From Actinomycetes bacterium (GTDB taxonomy: Bacteria > Actinomycetota > Acidimicrobiia > Acidimicrobiales > Microtrichaceae): a DNA stretch of 5,828 nucleotides. Shown in pieces: positions 1 through 5,196 of the stretch. Position 1 is the first letter of the stretch; every line of letters starts with the position of its first letter. Made by a program: the position numbers and the translations under genes. A model generated the notes under the pieces. The model did no database searches. It saw only the letters and a program-made list of their open reading frames with translations, and was not told the DNA's origin. Where the stretch lies: contig JAFAFN010000527.1 of assembly GCA_023423475.1 (NCBI GenBank), forward strand, positions 1 to 5,828, given 5' to 3'.

Positions 1-1
1 C

Positions 2-283
2 CACGTGAACGCCTTCAGCGACAGCTGCGAGATCGGTGAGGGCGGCGTGGTCGACCTGGCCGAGTCGATCGGCATCCCGATCCCGGCCGGCCTGCTGGCA
101 CTCGGCGACGACGGCTGCTCCGTGCCCTCGTTCAAGGACTCACCCGAGGTCTGGCCCGAGGTCCGGCACTTCGTCACCGCCGAGCTGCGGTACCGCTCGG
201 GGCTCGACGCCGAACCCGTCGGACTCGGCACCGGCGTGACGGCGGCGTTCGACGACGTGCTCCGCTACTCCCACAACCCCTGA
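2..283 (+). CDS. C-terminal end of an unidentified protein, possibly an alpha/beta hydrolase (5' partial)
   Basis: The reading frame is open from the first full codon (CAC, 2-4) to a TGA at 281-283, giving 93 visible residues. A GTG at 5 could be called as a start, but the frame runs off the window and there is no visible ribosome binding site, so I treat this as the 3' end of a longer gene. The visible part begins HVNAFSDSCEIGEGG, continues with a Gly/Pro-rich stretch and LALGDDGC, and ends in a helix-like EVRHFVTAELRYRSG segment. The His followed by a short FSDSC stretch and then GDDGC resembles my recollection of the region around the catalytic His in some secreted alpha/beta hydrolases. 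That is a weak inference from pattern only, and no other catalytic residue is in view. It is co-directional with ispH and 86 bp upstream of it. Confidence 0.55.
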   Translation, partial: HVNAFSDSCEIGEGGVVDLAESIGIPIPAGLLALGDDGCSVPSFKDSPEVWPEVRHFVTAELRYRSGLDAEPVGLGTGVTAAFDDVLRYSHNP

Positions 284-301
284 TCGGGACCCGCGGCGGG
301 A

Positions 302-338
302 CCCGGCGCCAGCGCCACGGGACCACGCACGCGCCGGG
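302..338 (+). terminator. GC-rich inverted repeat, possible terminator of the upstream gene
   Basis: CCCGGCGC (302-309) is perfectly complementary to GCGCCGGG (331-338), giving an 8-bp all-GC stem with a 21-nt loop starting 18 nt after the upstream stop codon. There is no T-tract, so it would have to be the U-less type proposed for actinobacteria. In sequence this rich in G and C such a stem can arise by chance, so this is a weak call. Confidence 0.25.
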
Positions 339-357
339 ACCAGACAGCACGGCGCCG

Positions 358-370
358 TAGACTGGCTCGG
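358..370 (+). promoter_or_regulatory. Probable leaderless promoter of ispH (extended TANNNT -10)
   Basis: TAGACT at 358-363 fits the actinobacterial -10 consensus TANNNT. Six bases (GGCTCG) separate it from the G of the GTG start at 370, so a transcript starting at the usual distance would begin at the start codon itself. There is no Shine-Dalgarno sequence in front of that GTG, as expected for a leaderless mRNA, which is common in actinobacteria. No convincing -35 box is visible about 17 bp upstream. The TAG of the -10 is also an in-frame stop for ispH, so GTG 370 is the most upstream start possible. Confidence 0.5.
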
Positions 371-1431
371 TGATCGAACTCGAGTCCGACCCGACCCGCA
401 GTGACGTCGACCGCGTGCTGCTCGCTGCCCCTCGGGGGTTCTGCGCGGGCGTCGAGATGGCGATCAAGGCCCTCGCCTGGCTGGTCCGGTCCTTCGAGGC
501 GCCCGTCTACTGCTACCACGAGATCGTGCACAACCAGCGGGTCGTGCAGCGCTTCGAGGATCTCGGGGTCGTGTTCGTCGACGACATCGCCGAGGTGCCC
601 GAAGGGCGCCCGATCATGCTGTCGGCGCACGGTTCCGCCCCCGAGGTCGTCCAGGCGGCGCGTGACCGCGGCGGCTTCGTCGTCGACGCCGTGTGCCCGC
701 TGGTGACGAAGGTCCACCACGAGGTCAAGGTGCGCGCCGGCAAGGGCTACTCGATCGTCTACGTCGGCCACGAGGGTCACGAAGAGGCCGTCGGCACCAT
801 GGCGGTCGCCCCCGACGCCGTGCACCGGGTCGAGTCGATCGCCGAGGTCGAGGCGCTGCCCGCCTTCGAGACACCCGTCGCGCTGCTCGCGCAGACGACA
901 CTGTCCCACCGCGACTGGGCGAGCGTCGCAGATGCCACGAGGGACCGGTTCCCCGAGCTCTGGATGCCGGGCCGCTCGGACCTGTGTTTCGCGACCACCA
1001 ACCGGCAGTCGGCCCTCATGAAGATCGCCGAGTCCTGCGACGCCGTCGTGGTGATCGGCTCCGCCAACTCCTCGAACACCGTCGCACTCGAGAAGCTGGC
1101 ACGCGCCGCGGGCTGTGCCCGGGTGTTCCGGATCAACGACCCCGACGAGCTGCCCGACGACCTGTCCGGCACGGTCGGGGTGACGGCGGGTGCTTCGGCT
1201 CCCGAGGAGCTCGTCGACGCGGTGCTCGACCGCTTGGCACCCCGTGAGGGCGTCGAGGAGGTCCGCATCACCGACGAGGACGAGTACTTCCCGCCGCCTC
1301 GAAACCTGCGCGACCTGCTCAACGCGATCGACGTGCTCGGCGCGCTCGGCCTCGGCGGCGACCCGGTCGACAGGGCACCAGTCAACGACCGGGCGCTCCC
1401 CGCCAGTACGGTGCTCGCCGAGCTGGCCTGA
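370..1431 (+). CDS. ispH: 4-hydroxy-3-methylbut-2-enyl diphosphate reductase
   Basis: IspH (LytB) is a cytoplasmic [4Fe-4S] enzyme that converts HMBPP to IPP and DMAPP, the last step of the MEP isoprenoid pathway. The 353-residue product has all three cluster cysteines: C25 in PRGFCAGV, C109 in DAVCPLVTKVH and C206 in DLCFATTNRQ. Spacing matches E. coli C12/C96/C197, apart from four fewer residues between the last two. Substrate-pocket residues are also present: H54 (EIVHN), H87 (SAHGSAP), H137 and E139 (GHEGHEEAVGT), T176/T177 (AQTTLS), S234-S235-N236 (SANSSNT) and S276 (TAGASAPE). The protein is longer than the E. coli enzyme (316 residues), with short extra sequence at the N-terminus and about 35 weakly ordered residues after PPPRNLRDLL. 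GTG 370 is chosen because an in-frame TAG lies at 358 and a leaderless promoter fits it. GTG 415 (V16) is a possible shorter start but has no ribosome binding site. It is the first gene of a three-gene plus-strand group. Confidence 0.97.
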   Translation: MIELESDPTRSDVDRVLLAAPRGFCAGVEMAIKALAWLVRSFEAPVYCYHEIVHNQRVVQRFEDLGVVFVDDIAEVPEGRPIMLSAHGSAPEVVQAARDRGGFVVDAVCPLVTKVHHEVKVRAGKGYSIVYVGHEGHEEAVGTMAVAPDAVHRVESIAEVEALPAFETPVALLAQTTLSHRDWASVADATRDRFPELWMPGRSDLCFATTNRQSALMKIAESCDAVVVIGSANSSNTVALEKLARAAGCARVFRINDPDELPDDLSGTVGVTAGASAPEELVDAVLDRLAPREGVEEVRITDEDEYFPPPRNLRDLLNAIDVLGALGLGGDPVDRAPVNDRALPASTVLAELA

Positions 1432-1443
1432 CAAGCTGTCGCG

Positions 1444-1827
1444 ATGGACGCGTTCCGCATCTTCCTGCACGTGCTCGCGGCGTCGATCTGGGTGGGCGGA
1501 CAGCTCGTCCTCGCCGGGCTCGTGCCTACGCTCAAGTCGTTCGGCCCGGACGCGACGAAGGCCGTTGCTCAGGCCTTCAACCGGATCGCCTGGCCGGCCT
1601 TCGCCGTCGCGGTCGTGACGGGGCTCTGGAACGTGCTCGCCATGCCGCTCGAGACACTGCCCCACCCGCTGATCGAGCTGAAGGTGCTCGCCGTGCTGCT
1701 GTCCGGCGTGGGGGCGTTCATCCACCAGATCGCCAAGGGCAACAAGGCCATGTTCGCGATCGGTGGCGCCATGTCCAGCGTCTTCGCCGTGCTCGCGATG
1801 TACCTGGGCGTCGACATCGGGATCTGA
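1444..1827 (+). CDS. Small four-helix membrane protein, CopD-like
   Basis: This 127-residue hydrophobic protein has four predicted membrane segments at roughly residues 4-27, 48-67, 76-96 and 103-123, and no signal peptide. The start FRIFLHVLAASIWVGGQL, with H9 and W16-V-G-G, is typical of the CopD/copper-resistance D domain and related small membrane proteins. So are WPAFAVAVVTGLWNV in helix 2, the conserved-looking K80 at the start of helix 3 and H94 within it (FIHQIAK). Members of this broad group are thought to bind metal or haem through such membrane histidines, but the function of the short stand-alone forms is unknown, so I give no gene symbol. The ATG lies 12 nt after the ispH stop with no clear ribosome binding site, and the next gene starts 1 nt after this stop. 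Co-transcription with ispH and with the kinase-like gene is therefore likely. Confidence 0.85.
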   Translation: MDAFRIFLHVLAASIWVGGQLVLAGLVPTLKSFGPDATKAVAQAFNRIAWPAFAVAVVTGLWNVLAMPLETLPHPLIELKVLAVLLSGVGAFIHQIAKGNKAMFAIGGAMSSVFAVLAMYLGVDIGI

Positions 1828-1828
1828 G

Positions 1829-2443
1829 ATGCGGGTCCGCACACTCGCTGCGGTGATCGCGGAGGAGGCACCCGTGTCGCCTCGCCGGGCACTCGCCCTG
1901 GCGGCGGGTGTCACCCGGTCGCTGTCGGCGCTCGACGCAGCGACGGCCCCGAGCGTCGTCACCGCGGATGAGATCGAGCTCCACGAGGACGGCACGATCC
2001 GCTACGTCGCCGAGCCCGATCGACCGCCCTCGGGCGACGAGGATCCGGAGCTCGGTGCGGCGGTGGGCCGGTTCCTGCACGCCCTGCTGACCGGACGGGA
2101 ACCGCTCGGTCGCGAGGACGCCCACGAACCCGCCCTGGTCGCCGCCCTGCCGTCGTCCACCTGCGCGCTGATCGCCCGGTCGGCATCCGAGGCGCCGGGG
2201 CAGTGGCCCTCGTTGGCGGAGTGGAGCGTCGAGCTCGCCGCGGTGGCTGGTGCGGTCGCTCCCCCGCCGCCCGAGAGCGAGATCCGCCGTCGGCGTCGGC
2301 GTCGGACGGTGCTCACGGCGGCGCTCGTCGCGCTGGTCGCGCTCAGCGCGATCGTGGTGTGGCTCGCCCCGGGCTGGTGGGACGACGCGACCGACGAGGG
2401 ATCGATCGCCCCGAGCGGTCAGCTGGTGCGCGCCTCGTCGTAG
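1829..2443 (+). CDS. Single-pass membrane protein resembling a truncated Ser/Thr kinase C-lobe (putative pseudokinase)
   Basis: The product has 204 residues from ATG 1829, which follows the upstream TGA by one base (TGAGATG), implying translational coupling. An in-frame extension into the CopD-like gene is possible but would be an out-of-frame shadow of it. Three blocks line up with the C-lobe of PknB-type kinases. VSPRRALALAAGVTRSLSAL (16-35) corresponds to helix E. DEDPELGAAVGRFLHALL (70-87) plus TGREPLG (88-94) corresponds to helix F and the following LLTGxxPF turn. LIARSASEAPGQWPSLAEW (114-132) corresponds to helices H-I. SVVTADEIELHEDGTIRYV (42-60) sits where the catalytic loop would be but lacks HRD, the loop Asn and DFG. 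The N-lobe (glycine loop, Lys), activation loop and APE are all absent. A Pro-rich linker, seven arginines (153-159) and one membrane helix (about 160-180) follow, predicting a cytoplasmic N-terminus and a short outer tail. The kinase relationship is my inference. Catalysis is not expected; a scaffold or sensor role is possible. Confidence 0.8.
   Translation: MRVRTLAAVIAEEAPVSPRRALALAAGVTRSLSALDAATAPSVVTADEIELHEDGTIRYVAEPDRPPSGDEDPELGAAVGRFLHALLTGREPLGREDAHEPALVAALPSSTCALIARSASEAPGQWPSLAEWSVELAAVAGAVAPPPPESEIRRRRRRRTVLTAALVALVALSAIVVWLAPGWWDDATDEGSIAPSGQLVRASS
2288..2305 (+). repeat. Triple CGTCGG hexamer coding for an arginine run
   Basis: CGTCGG is repeated exactly three times, in frame, as codons 154-159 of the kinase-like membrane protein. 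With the preceding CGC it encodes seven consecutive arginines just before the membrane helix. The hexamer length means slippage would change the arginine count by two without breaking the frame. Confidence 0.85.
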
Positions 2444-3111
2444 TACGCCTGCACCTCGTCGCGCAGCTGCGACGTGAGCTGGGACACCGCACCCCGGGGC
2501 ACGCGCCCGGTGACCGGGACGTCGGGGTAGATCGGTTCACCGATGACCACCCGGATGCGCACCGGGCGCAGCATCTTCGAGCCGATCGGCATGGCCTCGT
2601 CGGTGCGGGCGAACCCGACCGGCACGATCGGCACGCGCATCCGACACGCGACCCACGCGGGGCCCTCCTGGGGGTCCTCGACGACGAGGCCCTCCTTGCG
2701 TCGCCCCTCCGGGAACATCACCACGGGGTCGCCGAAGGACAGCGCCGCCTCGCACTTGCGCAGCGCCGCCCGATCCACCCGCTCACGGTCGACGGGGAAC
2801 GCGCCCATGTGGTCGAGGAAGCGCCCGAACCAGTCGGGCTTCCACACGGTGTTCTTGCCCATGAACCGCATGACGCGGGGCACCGAGACCGCGGCGATCA
2901 TGAAGTCGATGTTCGAGCGGTGCACCGGGGCGAAGATGAAGGGTCCCGTGACCGGCAGCCGATCGCGTCCCTCGATCGAGATGCGCCACATGACGCGGCA
3001 GAAGCCCTCGAGGATGGCACGCAGGATCCGGTAGACCACGCGCTGCCCCACCGACATCGGGGTCAGCTCGGCGGTCCCCGGTCGCCGGGCCGTGTCGGGG
3101 GCCGTCGTCAC
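2419..3111 (-). CDS. plsC: 1-acyl-sn-glycerol-3-phosphate acyltransferase family protein
   Basis: PlsC-type enzymes transfer an acyl chain to lysophosphatidic acid to make phosphatidic acid at the inner face of the cytoplasmic membrane, a core step of phospholipid synthesis. The 230-residue protein has the four acyltransferase blocks in order: H64-R-S-N-I-D69 (the catalytic HX4D), GAFPVDR (103-109), FPEGR (133-137, substrate binding) and VPIVPVG (160-166). The N-terminal region (about 21-42) is amphipathic or weakly hydrophobic and could lie on the membrane. GTG 3111 is chosen because it overlaps the cmk stop as GTGA and has GGAG (3123-3120) eight bases upstream. A longer open frame continues to 3417, but that part is an out-of-frame shadow of cmk. 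ATG 3057 (M19) is a second possible start. The 3' end overlaps the convergent kinase-like gene by 25 bp. The exact acyl acceptor cannot be told from sequence. Confidence 0.92.
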   Translation of the reverse strand: MTTAPDTARRPGTAELTPMSVGQRVVYRILRAILEGFCRVMWRISIEGRDRLPVTGPFIFAPVHRSNIDFMIAAVSVPRVMRFMGKNTVWKPDWFGRFLDHMGAFPVDRERVDRAALRKCEAALSFGDPVVMFPEGRRKEGLVVEDPQEGPAWVACRMRVPIVPVGFARTDEAMPIGSKMLRPVRIRVVIGEPIYPDVPVTGRVPRGAVSQLTSQLRDEVQAYYDEARTS

Positions 3112-3749
3112 GAGCGCTGCTCCACGAGGTCGACCAGCAGGTCGACCACGCCCTCGATCGACAGGCCCGAGGTGTCGACGTTGACCGCGCCGTCGGCCTC
3201 GACCAACGGGCTGTTCTGACGGCCCTGATCGGCTGCGTCGCGGCGCGCGATGTCCGCTGCGACCGTGTCGTAGTCCAAGTCGGTCATCTCCTTGGCACGG
3301 CGACTCGCCCGCACCTCGGGATCCGCGGTCAGGTAGACCTTCAGCATCGCATCGGGGAACACGACCGAGCCGATGTCCCGTCCCTCGATCACGCCGCCAC
3401 CGCGTTCGTGGGCCCACAGGCGCTGACGGGTGCGCATCTCCTCGCGGACACCTGGGTTGGTCGCGACCAGGCTCACCGCTCGCGAGACCTCGGGTCCGCG
3501 GATCTCGACGGTCGCGTCGACACCGTCGACGGTGACGACACCGTCGCCGACGTCGAGCTCGACGCCTCGGGCGAGCTCCGCCACCGGTTCGATGTCCGCC
3601 GGATCGACGCCGCGCCGCATGGCTGCGAAGGCCACACCGCGGTACATCGCGCCGGTGTCGAGGTAGGTCAGGCCGAGGCGCTCCGCGAGCAGCCTCCCGA
3701 CGGTCGACTTGCCCGAACCCGCTGGTCCGTCGATCGCGATCACACGCAC
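3108..3749 (-). CDS. cmk: Cytidylate kinase
   Basis: Cmk phosphorylates CMP and dCMP with ATP in the cytoplasm, feeding CDP and dCDP into nucleic acid and phospholipid precursor pools. The 213-residue protein opens with VRVIAIDGPAGSGKST: the P-loop GPAGSGKST is at residues 8-16. It continues with YLDTGAMYR (29-37, CMP-binding region), EGRDIGSVVFPDA (122-134, with the conserved GRD) and the lid-region RRD..DQGR..SPL (169-182). Length and motif order are those of the bacterial long-form CMP kinases. I choose GTG 3749 because GGAGGGG (3762-3756) lies six bases before it, an excellent ribosome binding site. A GTG at 3764 would add five residues (MEGLP) but would place that site inside the gene. 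The stop overlaps the plsC GTG, so the two are translationally coupled. The cmk-plsC pairing is a common bacterial arrangement. Confidence 0.96.
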   Translation of the reverse strand: MRVIAIDGPAGSGKSTVGRLLAERLGLTYLDTGAMYRGVAFAAMRRGVDPADIEPVAELARGVELDVGDGVVTVDGVDATVEIRGPEVSRAVSLVATNPGVREEMRTRQRLWAHERGGGVIEGRDIGSVVFPDAMLKVYLTADPEVRASRRAKEMTDLDYDTVAADIARRDAADQGRQNSPLVEADGAVNVDTSGLSIEGVVDLLVDLVEQRS

Positions 3750-3876
3750 TGGTAACCCCTCCACGGGTCGAGATGAGCGACCGACACGCTACGGCATGGC
3801 GATCCGGAACCTGCGCTCACAGATGCAGTGCCCATCGGCGGAGGGCTCACTGCCAGAGGTCTCACCGGCGGAGGGC
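3750..3876 (-). promoter_or_regulatory. aroA-cmk spacer with cmk ribosome binding site and a weak promoter candidate
   Basis: This 127-bp stretch has no gene. Next to cmk it holds a strong Shine-Dalgarno, GGAGGGG (3762-3756). Further upstream on the minus strand, TAGCGT (3791-3786) fits a TANNNT -10 and would give a leader of about 30 nt. The matching -35 position reads GCAGGT, a poor match, so the promoter is only a candidate. The aroA-proximal part is occupied by the 15-bp repeat. I see no convincing terminator, so cmk-plsC may be read both from the tyrA-aroA transcript and from an internal start. Confidence 0.4.
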
Positions 3877-3895
3877 TCACCGGCGAAGGGCTTCG
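3836..3895. repeat. Four tandem 15-bp units spanning the aroA stop codon
   Basis: On the plus strand, CGGCGGAGGGCTCAC occurs identically at 3836-3850 and 3866-3880. Between them, 3851-3865 is a diverged copy (11 of 15 identical), and 3881-3895 (CGGCGAAGGGCTTCG, 11 of 15) is the last coding part of aroA. Read on the minus strand, each of the three non-coding units begins GTGAG, and because the period is a multiple of three the TGA recurs in the aroA frame (3879, 3864 and 3849, first base). A decayed fifth and sixth unit may follow: the minus-strand block 3820-3806 also starts GTGAGC in phase and gives a fourth in-frame TGA at 3819. Confidence 0.85.
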
Positions 3896-5196
3896 AAGCG
3901 GGTCCAGTAGTCGGGCACGGTCTTGGCCACGCAGCCGGGATCGGCGATCGAGATGCCGGGGTGCACCAACCCCAGCAACGAGAAGCTCATCGCCATCCGG
4001 TGGTCGTCATAGGTGTGCACCACCGTCGGGCGTGGGGTGCCCGGCACGATGGTGAAGCCATCCGCGTCCTCGGTGGCATCGATGCCGCAGCGGCGCAGCT
4101 CGGTCACCACGGCGCGCACCCGGTCGGTCTCCTTGCCCCGGATGAAGCCGATCCCGGTGACGCGCGTCGGCGACGACGCGTGCACGGCGACCGCAGCGAT
4201 CGTCTGTGCGGTGTCGGAGATGTCGGCGAAGTCCGCCTCGATGCCCTGCAGCTCACCGGTACCGGCCACCTCGATCCAGTCCGCACCTCGCTCGACCCGG
4301 GCGCCCATTCGCTCGAGGACGTCCACGAAGGCGACGTCGCCCTGGAGCGCGTCCCGGCCGAGCCCCTCGACGCGGACCCGGCCGCCCCGGATCGCGGCGG
4401 CGGCGAAGAAGTAGGACGCCGCCGACGCGTCGGGCTCGACGACGTAGCGCTCGTTCGAGCGGTAGCCCGTCGGCAGCACCGAGATGGAGCCGTCGTCCTC
4501 GGTGGTGGTGTGGGCGCCGAAGTCGGACATCACCCGCAACGTCATATCGACGTAGGGACGCGAGACCAGCTCGGTCGACACCTCGACGCGGAGGCCCTCG
4601 TCCATGCAGGGTGCCGCCAGCAGGAGCGCCGAGAGGAACTGGCTGCTCACGTCCCCACGGACCGCGATCCGCCCGCCCTCGAGGTGGTCGGCGTCGATCT
4701 GCACGGGCAGGTGACCTGGCTCACCGAGCTCTCCCACGGACGCGCCGAGACCGTGCAGCGCGCTGATCAGATCGCCCATCGGTCGCTGGCGCAGCGGCTC
4801 ACCGCCGTCGAGCACGATGGTGCCGCGCCCGAGTGCGGCGACCGGCATGATGAAGCGCGAGGTGGTGCCCGACAGGCGCGCATCGAGCAGCGCACCGTCC
4901 ACCGGGGGCTCGCCCCGCACGCCGCGCACGTCGATCGCTTCGGCAGCATCGTCCCGGCGCAGCTGGACGCCCAGGCCCTCCAGGCAGTCGATCATCGCCT
5001 CGGTGTCGTCCGCGAACAGCACGCCGTCGAGCCGTGAGGTCCCCCTGGCCAGCGCTGCGCAGATCAGCGCCCGGTTGGTGATGCTCTTCGAACCCGGCGG
5101 TCGGACCACCGCGTCGAGCTCGTGCGGGAACGGCTCGATGACGTAGGGGTCGTCCACCTCGGGCGCGGCATCCTGGGAGCCGGACATCGCACTCAC
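3877..5196 (-). CDS. aroA: 3-phosphoshikimate 1-carboxyvinyltransferase (EPSP synthase)
   Basis: AroA joins shikimate-3-phosphate and phosphoenolpyruvate to give EPSP, the sixth step of the shikimate pathway, in the cytoplasm. The 439-residue protein is full length. It shows PPGSKSITNR (33-42; K37, S38, R42 bind substrate), SGTTSRF (109-115, PEP-binding loop), LRQRPMGDL (135-143), SSQFLSALL (184-192), the catalytic Asp D328 in DISDTAQT, RGKETDR (353-359; K355, E356, R359), YDDHRMAM (396-403; H399, R400) and AKTVPDYW (424-431; K425). The PEP loop has Phe where the E. coli enzyme has Pro101, and Ser where it has Met99. The Phe is shared, as I recall, with other actinobacterial enzymes. GTG 5196 is chosen because it overlaps the tyrA TGA as GTGA. 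ATG 5187 (M4) is an alternative, and neither has a strong ribosome binding site. The first 16 residues look like a disordered leader. The 3' end runs into the tandem repeat. Confidence 0.97.
   Translation of the reverse strand: MSAMSGSQDAAPEVDDPYVIEPFPHELDAVVRPPGSKSITNRALICAALARGTSRLDGVLFADDTEAMIDCLEGLGVQLRRDDAAEAIDVRGVRGEPPVDGALLDARLSGTTSRFIMPVAALGRGTIVLDGGEPLRQRPMGDLISALHGLGASVGELGEPGHLPVQIDADHLEGGRIAVRGDVSSQFLSALLLAAPCMDEGLRVEVSTELVSRPYVDMTLRVMSDFGAHTTTEDDGSISVLPTGYRSNERYVVEPDASAASYFFAAAAIRGGRVRVEGLGRDALQGDVAFVDVLERMGARVERGADWIEVAGTGELQGIEADFADISDTAQTIAAVAVHASSPTRVTGIGFIRGKETDRVRAVVTELRRCGIDATEDADGFTIVPGTPRPTVVHTYDDHRMAMSFSLLGLVHPGISIADPGCVAKTVPDYWTRFEALRR

Noticed and set aside
1763..1828. 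Upstream start at 1763 for the kinase-like gene
   Set aside because: The 22 added residues are an out-of-frame reading of the CopD-like gene. ATG 1829 follows that gene's stop by one base and fits coupled translation.
265..1995. Long open frame of 576 codons on the minus strand opposite ispH and the CopD-like gene
   Set aside because: Its translation is low-complexity, rich in His, Asp, Arg and Gly and matches no family I know. IspH on the other strand has every conserved residue. Such antisense frames are a usual by-product of GC-rich codons.
2203..3219. 338-codon open frame on the plus strand opposite plsC
   Set aside because: It is antisense to plsC with the same low-complexity composition, and it also overlaps the kinase-like gene in another frame.
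3112..3417. N-terminal extension of plsC to give a 332-residue protein
   Set aside because: The extra 102 residues are an out-of-frame reading of cmk, rich in Arg and Gly. The GTG at 3111 has a ribosome binding site and a GTGA overlap with the cmk stop.
3884..3895. CGAAGGGCTTCG near-palindrome at the aroA 3' end as a terminator
   Set aside because: The arms are only 5 bp with a 2-base centre, there is no T-tract, and it lies inside the coding sequence as part of the 15-bp repeat.
3709..5037. 442-codon open frame on the plus strand opposite aroA
   Set aside because: It is the shadow of aroA: composition is biased to His, Arg and Gly, no domain is recognisable, and aroA is certain by its motifs.
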